Origin: Deltaproteobacteria bacterium | GTDB taxonomy: Bacteria > Desulfobacterota > Dissulfuribacteria > Dissulfuribacterales > UBA3076 | Assembly (NCBI GenBank): GCA_030605675.1 | Contig: JAUWHV010000030.1 | Span: 1-22,733, forward strand | Direction of reading: 5' to 3' | Length of the DNA stretch: 22,733 bases | Shown: positions 12,618 to 20,455 of the stretch, piece after piece | Layout of the letters: every line of letters starts with the position of its first letter | Position numbering within the stretch: position 1 is the first letter of the stretch | Position numbers and translations under genes: made by a program | Notes under the pieces: generated by a model | Database searches by the model: none | What the model saw: the letters and a program-made list of their open reading frames with translations, nothing else | What the model was told of the DNA's origin: nothing

Positions 12618-14174
12618 ATGGAAAACATTATTCCGGTTTTAATATTCATTGCCGGCATTGTTTCAGGGGCTGGAGTTTTCTGGCTTTTCCATCGTGCCGG
12701 AATCACTCAGGCTCGGGAACAATTAAGGTTGGAAGGCGAATCTGAGCGTGTTGCCCTAAATGAAAAGCTCCTTGCAAGAGATAAGCAGATCCAGGACCTT
12801 GGGGTTGCCCTTGAAAAGGCAAATGATGAGACAAGGGACCTTCGAGATCAAATTCAGGCCGAGTCTGAGAAACGATCGACTGCCGAGGAGAGGAATTCCC
12901 GCATTCCCGAACTAAAGGAATCATTGAATGCCAAAGAAGCCGGAATTTCCCAGCTCCAGGAAGAAAACACCCAACTTAAGACGCAATTATCAGAATTAGA
13001 GACCCGTATTGCAGATGAGAGAAAATCAATCCAAGAGAAGCTGGATCTATTAAACAGTGCCCAGACAAGCCTGGCTGATGCCTTTAAGGCCCTTTCCGCC
13101 GAGGCCCTTAAGAGCAATAACCAGTCATTTCTTGAGCTCGCAAAGGCCACACTTGAGAAATTCCAGATTGAGGCCCAGGGCGACCTGAAGCAACGGCAAA
13201 AGGCAGTAGAAAACCTGGTCTTACCTGTCAGGGAATCTCTGGCAAAGGTTGACTACCAGATACAGGAGATAGAAAAGGCACGAAAAGAGGCCTATGGCGG
13301 TCTGTCTGAGCAGGTAAAGTCCCTGATTACCACGCAGGAGAAGCTTCAGTCAGAGACAGGAAATCTGGTTAAGGCCCTGCGTGCCCCTTCGGTACGCGGT
13401 CGTTGGGGTGAAATCCAGCTCAAGAGGGTCATTGAAATTGCCGGCATGTTGCCCCACTGTGATTTCGTTGAGCAAAAAACAGTAACAACCGATAACGGGC
13501 ATATCAGGCCTGACCTGATAGTCAGACTGCCGGGCGGGAAAAATGTGGTGGTTGATGCCAAGGCCCCGCTCCAGGCATACCTGGAGGCCATGGAGGCCAA
13601 AGATGACAAGTCAAAACTCGAACACCTCAAGGGCCATGCACGTCAGGTACGTGAACACATGGTTAAGTTGAGTTCAAAGGCCTACTGGCAGCAGTTTGAG
13701 CCGACCCCGGAGTTTGTTGTCATGTTTTTACCCGGAGAAAACTTCTTCAGTGCGGCCCTGGAACAGGACCCAGGGTTAATCGAAAAAGGAGTAAAAGATT
13801 GCGTAATCCTTGCGACACCGACCACGCTGATTGCCTTGCTTCGTGCTGTGGCATACGGATGGAGACAGGAGAAGATTGCCGAAAGCGCCCAGGCAATAAG
13901 CAAAATCGGTCGCGAGCTCTATGAACGCCTGAGTGTCTTTGCTGACCATTTTTCCGGAGTGGGTAAGGGACTGGATCGAGCCGTAGAGACTTATAACAGG
14001 GCCGCAGGTTCTTTAGAGAGTCGAATACTTCCGGCAGCCCGTCGCTTTACGGAGCTTGGCGCTGCATCAAAAAAGGAAATTCCACCGGTGTCGCCTGTAG
14101 AGAGGTCGTCAAGGACGCTTCAAGCGCCGGAACTTGTTCATGATCAAGGACCGGGAGAAAACGAGCAGGGGTGA
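12618..14174 (+). CDS. rmuC: RmuC-family membrane-anchored DNA recombination protein
   Basis: 518 residues. An N-terminal membrane helix (about 5-24) is followed by a long coiled coil (about 28-150), a second helical region, and the RmuC nuclease-like domain (about 175-470). Landmarks of that domain are VRGRWGEIQLKRVIEIAGM and NVVVDAKAPLQAYLEA; the latter contains the DxK of a PD-(D/E)XK-type fold. In E. coli, rmuC affects how often DNA inverts at short inverted repeats, and the family is often linked to DNA defence or recombination. It starts 4 bp after the zinc-ribbon gene, and its stop overlaps the ribosome binding site of the next gene. The last 40 residues are low-complexity and variable. 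Confidence 0.93.
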   Translation: MENIIPVLIFIAGIVSGAGVFWLFHRAGITQAREQLRLEGESERVALNEKLLARDKQIQDLGVALEKANDETRDLRDQIQAESEKRSTAEERNSRIPELKESLNAKEAGISQLQEENTQLKTQLSELETRIADERKSIQEKLDLLNSAQTSLADAFKALSAEALKSNNQSFLELAKATLEKFQIEAQGDLKQRQKAVENLVLPVRESLAKVDYQIQEIEKARKEAYGGLSEQVKSLITTQEKLQSETGNLVKALRAPSVRGRWGEIQLKRVIEIAGMLPHCDFVEQKTVTTDNGHIRPDLIVRLPGGKNVVVDAKAPLQAYLEAMEAKDDKSKLEHLKGHARQVREHMVKLSSKAYWQQFEPTPEFVVMFLPGENFFSAALEQDPGLIEKGVKDCVILATPTTLIALLRAVAYGWRQEKIAESAQAISKIGRELYERLSVFADHFSGVGKGLDRAVETYNRAAGSLESRILPAARRFTELGAASKKEIPPVSPVERSSRTLQAPELVHDQGPGENEQG

Positions 14175-14182
14175 TTGACAGC

Positions 14183-15196
14183 ATGATCGACTTTTTGGGA
14201 TCAGGGGCACTCAATCTCGATCTTGTCTATGAGGTGGATAACCTTGAGGATGTGCGGTCAGCGGGCTTTGATCTCCACCCCGGGCATGAGATATCAGGAA
14301 ATCACAAAACGGCAAAAGCCCTTATGGATTTTCTCCATAGCCAGGGGACTCTCATGGCCAAAAGCGGAGGCGGCTCTTCTGCCAATACCATATGTGTTCT
14401 CAGCCGTCTCGGTCACAGGGCCGGCTTCATCGGTACAGCAGGTAAAGACCAGGCTGGCAATTTCATACTGAGCTCTATGAAGGGTGTGGATTATTCCCTT
14501 GTGAAGCAAGTCGGCAGGAGTGCAATCTGTATCATTATAGTCGAGAAGATGGAACGGGACAGGGCCATGTTTGTTGCACCCCATGACCGTGAGGTGGAAT
14601 TTCCGGATTCTGCAATCCTGAAAAGCGTGTTAAATACAAGAGTGTTCCATTTCAGTTCCCTGGTTCAGTCTCGCGGCATCTCTATTCAGAAAGAGTTAGC
14701 CAATGCCCTTAAGCCGGAACAGATCCTTTCCTTTGATCCAGGTGAGCTTTACGCAGCAAGGGGAATTGAGGCCCTGTCAGGCATTCTCAAAAGGACTGAT
14801 ATACTCTTTATCACGGAAGAAGAAGTTAAGATAATGACCGGCATGTCAGGCAAGGCCGGACTTGAGGCCATTTATCCCCTGCTGAGTGAGAACCGGACAG
14901 ATCACAATTCCTTGGGATTAAACCTATTCAAAGACACAGGGGGGGCTGCCATAGTATGCAAACAGGGTCCAAGGGGCGCGGTTATCTATAGTCCTGAAGC
15001 GTCTTTGACAATTCCGGCTGAAAAGGTCTTAAAAATAGTTGACAACACCGGTGCGGGAGATGCATTTAATGCAGGTTTTTTGCACGTCATGCTTCAAGGG
15101 GCACCGGCCCATGAATGTCTCAGGTCTGGTGTACAGCTTGCCGCCTTTTCTCTGTCGGCTTTTGGCAGAGGCTGGCTGGACAGGCTGGAGGCCTGA
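14183..15196 (+). CDS. PfkB (ribokinase-like) family sugar/nucleoside kinase, substrate unknown
   Basis: 337 residues from ATG 14183. A GTG at 14171 is in frame and would overlap the rmuC stop, but AGGGGTGAT (14166-14175) is a good ribosome binding site for the ATG and too close to serve the GTG. N-terminal PfkB motif: GGGSSANTICVLSRLG (62-77). C-terminal motif: DNTGAGDAFNAGF (287-299), catalytic base D293, anion hole GAG. The magnesium/phosphate motif normally reading NxxE appears as TEEE (211-214), an unusual substitution. Such enzymes phosphorylate sugars or nucleosides; the substrate cannot be read here. The downstream neighbour is a formyltransferase-fold protein, so the two may act on one metabolite. 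Confidence 0.88.
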   Translation: MIDFLGSGALNLDLVYEVDNLEDVRSAGFDLHPGHEISGNHKTAKALMDFLHSQGTLMAKSGGGSSANTICVLSRLGHRAGFIGTAGKDQAGNFILSSMKGVDYSLVKQVGRSAICIIIVEKMERDRAMFVAPHDREVEFPDSAILKSVLNTRVFHFSSLVQSRGISIQKELANALKPEQILSFDPGELYAARGIEALSGILKRTDILFITEEEVKIMTGMSGKAGLEAIYPLLSENRTDHNSLGLNLFKDTGGAAIVCKQGPRGAVIYSPEASLTIPAEKVLKIVDNTGAGDAFNAGFLHVMLQGAPAHECLRSGVQLAAFSLSAFGRGWLDRLEA

Positions 15197-15209
15197 AAAA
15201 GGAGGAAGT

Positions 15210-16016
15210 ATGTGGAGTTTCGGTTGGTGGACCACGGGTAGGGACCAGGCGGCCATTGATCTGTTTGAGACTGTTCACAACGCCATTAACAATAGGATCA
15301 TCCCCGGAGAAATCTCGTATGTATTTTCTTCAAGGGAACCCGGCGAAAGCGAGTTCAGTGACAGGTTGGTAAAAATGGCTGCAGACTATGGTATCCCTGT
15401 AGTCAGTCTTTCAGCAGTGCGCTTTCGCCCGGATCTCAGGAAACAGGATCGTGAGGCATGGAGACAGGCCTATCACAAAGAGGTCCTTGCAAAGGTTAAA
15501 GGTTTTCCGGCCCAGGTGGTGGTACTTGCAGGCTATATGTGGGTAGTCAGCCCGGAGATCTGCCGTAAACTCTCAATTATCAACCTCCATCCCGCGGCCC
15601 CCGGAGGCCCTGCCGGCACCTGGCAGGAGGTGATCTGGCAGTTGCTGGATCAGAAAGCCGATAAAACCGGGGTCATGATGCACCTTGTGACTCCGGAGCT
15701 CGACAAAGGGCCTGCTGTTACCTATTGCTCTTTTTCCATACAGGGAGGTGCCTGGGATCCCCTGTGGAAACAGTTTGAGCATGAGCTTCAAATGTCAGGC
15801 CTTGAGGAAATAAAGGAATCATTTGGAGAATTACAACCGCTTTTTGCCAGAATCCGCAATGAGGGAGTAAAAAAAGAGCTTCCGCTCATCGTCCAGACCA
15901 TAAGATCCCTTGCAGAAGGAGAGATCTCAATCAAGGATTTTCAACTATACAACAGGACCGGAAGTAAACTGGCCGGGCCCTATGATCTTACTGATGCTAT
16001 TGTCACAACCGCATAA
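15210..16016 (+). CDS. Formyltransferase-fold (PurN/GART-like) protein, not canonical PurN
   Basis: 268 residues from ATG 15210, which has the strongest ribosome binding site in the operon (AAAGGAGGAAGT). The formyltransferase catalytic triad is present: N125 and H127 in INLHPAAPGG, and D165 in ELDKGP. The Rossmann-like start differs from PurN: GWWTTGRDQAA (6-16) replaces the glycine-rich opening of GAR transformylase, and FSSREPGESEFSD follows instead of the usual SN motif. The C-terminal 90 residues (about 178-268) have no PurN equivalent. It may use a formyl-folate donor on a different acceptor, possibly a product of the kinase encoded 13 bp upstream. Its 3' end overlaps ispF by 37 bp, tail to tail. 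An apparent upstream extension to 15039 lies inside the kinase gene and is rejected. Confidence 0.85.
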   Translation: MWSFGWWTTGRDQAAIDLFETVHNAINNRIIPGEISYVFSSREPGESEFSDRLVKMAADYGIPVVSLSAVRFRPDLRKQDREAWRQAYHKEVLAKVKGFPAQVVVLAGYMWVVSPEICRKLSIINLHPAAPGGPAGTWQEVIWQLLDQKADKTGVMMHLVTPELDKGPAVTYCSFSIQGGAWDPLWKQFEHELQMSGLEEIKESFGELQPLFARIRNEGVKKELPLIVQTIRSLAEGEISIKDFQLYNRTGSKLAGPYDLTDAIVTTA

Positions 16017-16468
16017 GCAGCCATACCCTCACCGGTCCCTGTAAATCCAAGCCCTTCGGTGGTAGTGGCCTTGATGTTGATCTGATCCACAGATACTCTG
16101 CAGGCATCAGATATGTTTTTTTCCATCTCAGTCACAAAAGGAACGATTTTAGGGGCCTGGGCAACCAGGGTGATATCGGCATTTCCCAATTTCCAGCCGG
16201 AAGATGCTATTTTTTGAATTACCTCTTCCAGGAGCTTTATGCTTGAAATTCCTGCATAGCGCGGATCACTGTCCGGGAAATGCCGTCCCAGGTCGCCCAA
16301 GGCGGCAGCCCCAAGGATCGCATCACACAGGGCATGTGTTATGACATCCGCATCAGAGTGACCAAGAAGGCCATAAGGATAGGGGATCTTTACACCCCCC
16401 AGAATAAGAGCGCGGCCGCTCACAAGCCTATGCACGTCATAGCCGAAACCTATTCGAACCGTATTCAT
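15980..16468 (-). CDS. ispF: 2-C-methyl-D-erythritol 2,4-cyclodiphosphate synthase
   Basis: 162 residues from ATG 16468, the normal IspF length (about 160). It starts VRIGFGYDVHRL, with metal ligands D11, H13 and H45 (GHSDADVITHAL). The conserved DADITLVAQAPK-type segment appears as NADITLVAQAPKI, and INIKATTTEGLGFTGTGEG closes the active site. It makes the cyclic diphosphate of the MEP isoprenoid pathway. A GTG at 16498 would add ten residues but lies too close to the abcF end and lacks homology. abcF stops 19 bp upstream, so both are likely cotranscribed. The ispF 3' end overlaps the formyltransferase gene by 37 bp. Confidence 0.96.
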   Translation of the reverse strand: MNTVRIGFGYDVHRLVSGRALILGGVKIPYPYGLLGHSDADVITHALCDAILGAAALGDLGRHFPDSDPRYAGISSIKLLEEVIQKIASSGWKLGNADITLVAQAPKIVPFVTEMEKNISDACRVSVDQINIKATTTEGLGFTGTGEGMAAYAVVTIASVRS

Positions 16469-16487
16469 GATGTATAACCCTTCACAC

Positions 16488-18482
16488 TCACCTATCACCC
16501 GCCCCCAGCTCTTTTCTTGTTATTTCCAGTTTGTCCTGACTCTGCTCCCATTTCAGGAGCAATTCATCCTGCTCTTCCCTGAGTGCTTTGTATTCGCTAA
16601 GGAGCGGGACACCCCTGTTTTTATCACTAAAAATATCCGGATCTGCAAGCAATTTCTCCAACTCTTTCTGTCTTACTTCAAGTTCAGCAATTCGTCCTTC
16701 TACACACTCCACTTCAGCCAGGAGCGGTTTCAGGGTATTGTATATCAGTTGCCGTTTTTCCGCCTTTTCCCTTTTTTCTTTTTTTCGATCTTGCCCCTTT
16801 TCGACTGACGTCTTGTTTTTCCCTGTTTCCTCATGCGTGTATTCCCGGCCGGAAGAATTCGCCGATTCATCTTCCGTCATGGCAATATGGTAAAAATATT
16901 CTGCCAGATTTCCTGGGTACTCTACTATCTCGCCCCCCCTAATATCCCAGATTTTTGTTGCCAGCCTTTTGATAAATGACTGGTTGTGCGAAACAAACAG
17001 CAGGGTGCCGTTGTATTTGGAGAGCGCATTGATCAATGCCTCTGAAGATGAAATATCCAGATGATTGGTCGGTTCATCCATCACCATAAGATTTCCAGGC
17101 TTGACAAGAAGCTTTGCAAGCGAGACACGGGCTTTTTCACCCCCGGAAAGGACACCTATAGCCTTGTCCACGTCCTGCCCTGAGAAAAGGAAGGCCCCAC
17201 AGACCCCTCTTACAAAACCGATGCTCTCATCCGGGACGACCTTATACACTTCCTGGATCACTGTCTTTTGAAGGTCAAGCATGTCTGAGTGATGCTGTGC
17301 AAAATAGCCCATACTGACCGAGTGCCCCAGCGATATCTTCCCCTCATCCGGTTCTATTTCACCAGCCACCATCCTGAGCAAGGTTGTCTTGCCGCATCCA
17401 TTTGCGCCTATAATGGCTATCCTTTCTCCCCGTGATACGGTCAAATTAATGTCTTTATACAGAGGCTTTTCATTAAACCCCTTTGCCATACCCTTGATTG
17501 ATACGACAACTCCTCCACTTCGAGGAACCTCGGGGAAAGAAAAATGGGTCGTCTTCTCTCTGCGGTGGCCTTTGACCAGTTCCATTTTTTTGAGCAATTT
17601 GATCTTGCTCTGTGCCTGTCTCGCCTTACTCGCCTTAGCGCGAAATCTTTCAATAAATTTTTCCGCCTGTTTGACTTTTTGCTCCTGCTTTTTGGAATTT
17701 GCCTCCAGGGTCTTACGCTCCTCCTCACTGGCCTTTACGAAGAAATCATAATCGCCGCTGTAAGATCTTATCCCTTCAGGCCCAAAGCTGATAATGCGTT
17801 GGATCTGCCGGTTGAGGAACTCCCTGTCATGGGACACAAGAATCATGGCACCACCAAAGTCCTGCAGAAACTGCTCAAGCCAATGCACGGAAGGAATATC
17901 AAGATGATTGGTCGGCTCATCCAGGAGAAGAAGATCAGGCCTCTGGTAAAGAAGGCTGGCAAGGGCTGCTCTCATTTTCCATCCACCGCTCAGGGAAGAA
18001 ACAGGTCTGTCAAAATCAGACGTGACAAATCCAAGCCCAGACAGGATCCTTTCCGCCGCATGACGCGGATATTCCAGGTCAAGCCGGTTGATCTCCTGAA
18101 GGATTTCCGCCAGCTTTTTTGCAGCTCTTGTCTGGTCCTGTTTGGAAGACACATCTTTAAGGGATGCTTCCGTCCTTCTAAGCTCATTTTCCAGCTGTAC
18201 CCGCCCGGGAACGGATTCAATAACCGACTGCAAGAGAGGCCCTGACAAGGTTTCTTGGACATCCTGGGGCAGGTACCCGACCCGGCCCCCTTTTGTTACT
18301 CTGACTTCTCCGCTGTCAAGGGCAACCTCCCCAATGATGAGCCGGAGCAAAGTGGTTTTCCCTGATCCGTTCGGGCCTACCAGGCCTATACGGTCTCTCG
18401 GTTCCACTTGAAACCCGATCTCATTAAAAATCTGCTTCCCGGTAAATGAAAGCGAGGCCTTTACGACTGTTAGAAGACTCAT
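16488..18482 (-). CDS. ABC-F family ATPase (Uup/YheS-like)
   Basis: 664 residues with two ABC domains and no membrane segment. Domain 1: Walker A GPNGSGKTT (36-44), signature SSLSGGWKMR, Walker B LLLLDEPTNHLD. A charged linker of about 80 residues, rich in K/E/R, follows. Domain 2: Walker A GANGCGKTT, signature VLSGGEKARVSL, Walker B LMVMDEPTNHLD. A C-terminal basic coiled coil (about 560-664) resembles the Uup/YheS arm. ABC-F proteins act on the ribosome E site, relieving stalled translation, or conferring antibiotic protection in some subfamilies; Uup also affects transposon excision. The subfamily cannot be fixed by eye. It leads the ispF operon. Confidence 0.93.
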   Translation of the reverse strand: MSLLTVVKASLSFTGKQIFNEIGFQVEPRDRIGLVGPNGSGKTTLLRLIIGEVALDSGEVRVTKGGRVGYLPQDVQETLSGPLLQSVIESVPGRVQLENELRRTEASLKDVSSKQDQTRAAKKLAEILQEINRLDLEYPRHAAERILSGLGFVTSDFDRPVSSLSGGWKMRAALASLLYQRPDLLLLDEPTNHLDIPSVHWLEQFLQDFGGAMILVSHDREFLNRQIQRIISFGPEGIRSYSGDYDFFVKASEEERKTLEANSKKQEQKVKQAEKFIERFRAKASKARQAQSKIKLLKKMELVKGHRREKTTHFSFPEVPRSGGVVVSIKGMAKGFNEKPLYKDINLTVSRGERIAIIGANGCGKTTLLRMVAGEIEPDEGKISLGHSVSMGYFAQHHSDMLDLQKTVIQEVYKVVPDESIGFVRGVCGAFLFSGQDVDKAIGVLSGGEKARVSLAKLLVKPGNLMVMDEPTNHLDISSSEALINALSKYNGTLLFVSHNQSFIKRLATKIWDIRGGEIVEYPGNLAEYFYHIAMTEDESANSSGREYTHEETGKNKTSVEKGQDRKKEKREKAEKRQLIYNTLKPLLAEVECVEGRIAELEVRQKELEKLLADPDIFSDKNRGVPLLSEYKALREEQDELLLKWEQSQDKLEITRKELGAGDR

Positions 18483-18545
18483 TTGAAAAAAAATACCTTC
18501 ATCAAAAGCTTATATTCCTCACGAAAGCACAAAAATATTGGAACA

Positions 18546-18754
18546 CTTCATTTATCAGTTTACACTTTTTTCAAAAAAGCGTGTATTGTCGAATTGAATG
18601 CCGATGTCGAAACCGGAAATTCGAAACTTGAAATTAGGTAACGCATCTACATCTTTGTGTTTTTTCCAATTTCCAATTTCAAGTTTCAAATTTCGCCGCC
18701 AAAATACAAGATCAACAAAATGTAAACTACTTTTGACTTGTCGTGAAGGATGCC
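18546..18754. repeat. Nested inverted repeats in the abcF-sat intergenic region
   Basis: Inner pair: GAAATTCGAAACTTGAAATT (18616-18635) and its complement at 18675-18694, 19 of 20 matching, separated by 39 bp. Outer pair: AGTTTACACTTTTT (18557-18570) and inverted CAAAATGTAAACTAC (18716-18730), the latter followed by inverted GGCATCCTTCA (18744-18754). A further hairpin, TACACTTTTTT/AAAAAAGCGTGTA, is at 18561-18585. Related sequence occurs at 1384-1414. No gene is visible in 18483-19005; the stretch holds this repeat nest, the sat promoter and the sat leader. Confidence 0.65.
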
Positions 18755-18794
18755 CCAAAACGGCAGTTTTCATGAACCCGCATTCATTCTGTTC

Positions 18795-18823
18795 TTGACA
18801 AAAATGAGGAGTTGTAATAAAAT
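18795..18823 (+). promoter_or_regulatory. Near-consensus sigma-70 promoter for sat
   Basis: TTGACA (18795-18800, perfect), a 17-bp spacer and TAAAAT (18818-18823, five of six). This is the best promoter match in the window and points towards sat, as expected for a highly expressed energy-metabolism gene. Transcription would start near 18830. Confidence 0.75.
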
Positions 18824-18829
18824 ATTTAT

Positions 18830-19005
18830 GTTGCAGTGTCTTCGCTTTGGAGGGATTACCTGACACTACAGTATCATTTGATTAGATTTTTTATAGACTC
18901 CAAGTGTTGAGAGAATTACGGGGTGGTAGGCTGTATGGCTAATCCTCCGAAATTAGTGAAGATATATTGATTTTTTACAAATAACATAAAAGGAGACAAA
19001 AACAA
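18830..19005 (+). promoter_or_regulatory. Long untranslated leader of sat
   Basis: From the predicted start to the sat ATG is about 175 bases with no ORF that looks real. AGTGTC (18835-18840) can pair with GACACT (18862-18867) at the very 5' end. The ribosome binding site AGGAG (18991-18995) is clear, 10 bp before the ATG. Length and 5' hairpin would allow mRNA stabilisation or regulation, but no known riboswitch pattern was recognised. Confidence 0.4.
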
Positions 19006-20277
19006 ATGGCATTAGTACCACCACATGGAGGAAAAGGTTTAGTTTGCAGTCTACTTACCGGTTCGGACTTAGATGCAGAAAAGCAAAAGGCCGCTGGGCT
19101 TACGAAGATTCCAATCTCGGCCCAAGCAAAAGGCGACCTGATTATGATGGGTATCGGCGGTTTCAGTCCCTTGGAGGGTTTCATGACCCAGGCTGACTGG
19201 AAGGGAGTTTGTAAAGATATGCTTCTTGCCGACGGTACGTTTTGGCCGGTCCCGGTAATGCTCACTGCTTCCAAGGCCGATGCAGACGCAATCAATGTCG
19301 GCGACGAGATTGCCTTGGATAGGGAAGGTGAGATTTACGCCACTATGAAGGTCACTGAAAAATTTGAGATGACCGACGAAGACAAAAAATGGGAATCAGA
19401 GCTGGTCTATAAGGGCGAGGGCGAGGACAGCCAAGGTGACTTCATGAAGACCGCCCTTGAGGATCATCCGGGCGTGCAAATGGTTATGGCACGCAAGGCA
19501 ATATGCCTGGCCGGTCCTGTCAAGGTCCTTTCCGAGGGTGAATATCCGACCGAGTATAAAGACATTTATCTCCGGCCGGCCCAGGTCCGCGAAATATTTG
19601 AGAAAAAAGGCTGGAGCAAAATTGCCGCTCTGCAGCTCAGAAACCCCATGCATCGTTCGCATGAGTATCTGTGCAAAATCGCAGTTGAGGTATGTGACGG
19701 CGTTATCATCCATTCCCTGATCGGGAACCTGAAACCAGGTGACATCCCGGCCAATGTACGCGTAAAATGTATTGACACCTTGGTCAATGGGTATTTTGTC
19801 AAGGATAACGTGGTACAGGCCGGCTACCCGCTGGATATGCGTTATGCCGGTCCTCGTGAGGCCCTGCTCCACTCCACCTTCCGCCAGAATTACGGCGTGA
19901 GCAGAATGATCATCGGCCGCGACCACGCCGGTGTGGGCGACTTCTACGGGATGTTCGAGGCCCAGGACATTTTTGATAAAATGCCTAAGCCCGATGATCC
20001 AGGTAAAAGACTACTCTGCCAGCCCTTAAAGATCGATTGGACCTTCTACTGCTTTAAGTGCGACGGCATGGCCAGCATGCGTACCTGCCCGCATGGCAAG
20101 GAGGACCGCGTTATCTTGAGTGGGACCAAGCTGCGCAAGATGCTCTCCGATGGTTCAGAGATTCCGGATCACTTCGGCCGCAACGAGGTTCTCGACATCC
20201 TCCGTGCATACTACGAAGGCCTGACCGAAAAGGTCGAGATCAAGATGCAGAAGGCTGCTTCCGGCACAGCTATGTAG
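19006..20277 (+). CDS. sat: Sulfate adenylyltransferase (ATP sulfurylase)
   Basis: 423 residues, normal for the monofunctional prokaryotic enzyme; no APS kinase domain is fused. Active-site motifs are QLRNPMHRSHE (210-220) and GRDHAGVG (304-311). A zinc site is formed by C349, C352, C361 and H363 (YCFKCDG...TCPHG), typical of sulfate reducers. It activates sulfate with ATP to APS and pyrophosphate, the first step of dissimilatory sulfate reduction in the cytoplasm. It stands as a single-gene unit: strong promoter upstream, strong terminator downstream, no apr or qmo genes in the window. It ends in two consecutive TAG codons. Its codon use is richer in C-ending codons than its neighbours, in line with high expression. 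Confidence 0.98.
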   Translation: MALVPPHGGKGLVCSLLTGSDLDAEKQKAAGLTKIPISAQAKGDLIMMGIGGFSPLEGFMTQADWKGVCKDMLLADGTFWPVPVMLTASKADADAINVGDEIALDREGEIYATMKVTEKFEMTDEDKKWESELVYKGEGEDSQGDFMKTALEDHPGVQMVMARKAICLAGPVKVLSEGEYPTEYKDIYLRPAQVREIFEKKGWSKIAALQLRNPMHRSHEYLCKIAVEVCDGVIIHSLIGNLKPGDIPANVRVKCIDTLVNGYFVKDNVVQAGYPLDMRYAGPREALLHSTFRQNYGVSRMIIGRDHAGVGDFYGMFEAQDIFDKMPKPDDPGKRLLCQPLKIDWTFYCFKCDGMASMRTCPHGKEDRVILSGTKLRKMLSDGSEIPDHFGRNEVLDILRAYYEGLTEKVEIKMQKAASGTAM

Positions 20278-20309
20278 TAGATGTTGAGGCTTGCTTTAGC
20301 CGAACCTAT

Positions 20310-20345
20310 AAAGGGGAGGTGCTGTATCCAGCACCTCCCCTTTTT
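20310..20345 (+). terminator. Rho-independent terminator of sat
   Basis: AAAGGGGAGGTGCTG (20310-20324) pairs perfectly with CAGCACCTCCCCTTT (20329-20343) around the four-base loop TATC and ends in TTTTT. It lies 32 bp after the sat stop. Confidence 0.95.
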
Positions 20346-20346
20346 C

Positions 20347-20455
20347 GTAACCGTTTACAGGGCACCGCATCTGCTTTGTTGTCGGGCACTTGAAGTACAG
20401 GGAGTATGTCTGCGTACCCTCCGCCTCGCATCTGCAGTACCCTGTAAACGGTTAC
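20347..20455. mobile_element. 109-bp element with 16-bp perfect terminal inverted repeats
   Basis: GTAACCGTTTACAGGG (20347-20362) and its exact complement CCCTGTAAACGGTTAC (20440-20455) bound a GC-rich, non-coding core. The core holds direct repeats CGCATCTGC (20366-20374, 20427-20435) and GTACCCT twice. It begins two bases after the sat terminator T tract, and its right end supplies the TAA stop codon of ispD (20452-20454). Perfect arms without a transposase suggest a young miniature element or a REP/BIME-like unit. Confidence 0.7.

Noticed and set aside
15039..15209. Upstream in-frame extension of the formyltransferase gene
   Set aside because: It overlaps the kinase C-terminus in another frame, has no family similarity, and ATG 15210 has a strong ribosome binding site.
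16469..16498. GTG start ten codons upstream for ispF
   Set aside because: IspF homology begins at MNTVRIGFGYDVH; the extension has no conservation and no ribosome binding site.
17544..18245. 233-codon plus-strand ORF opposite abcF
   Set aside because: Its sequence is the complement of conserved ABC-F motifs and resembles no protein; a shadow ORF.
19396..19926. 176-codon minus-strand ORF opposite sat
   Set aside because: It is antisense to the best conserved part of sat and has no recognisable domain or ribosome binding site.
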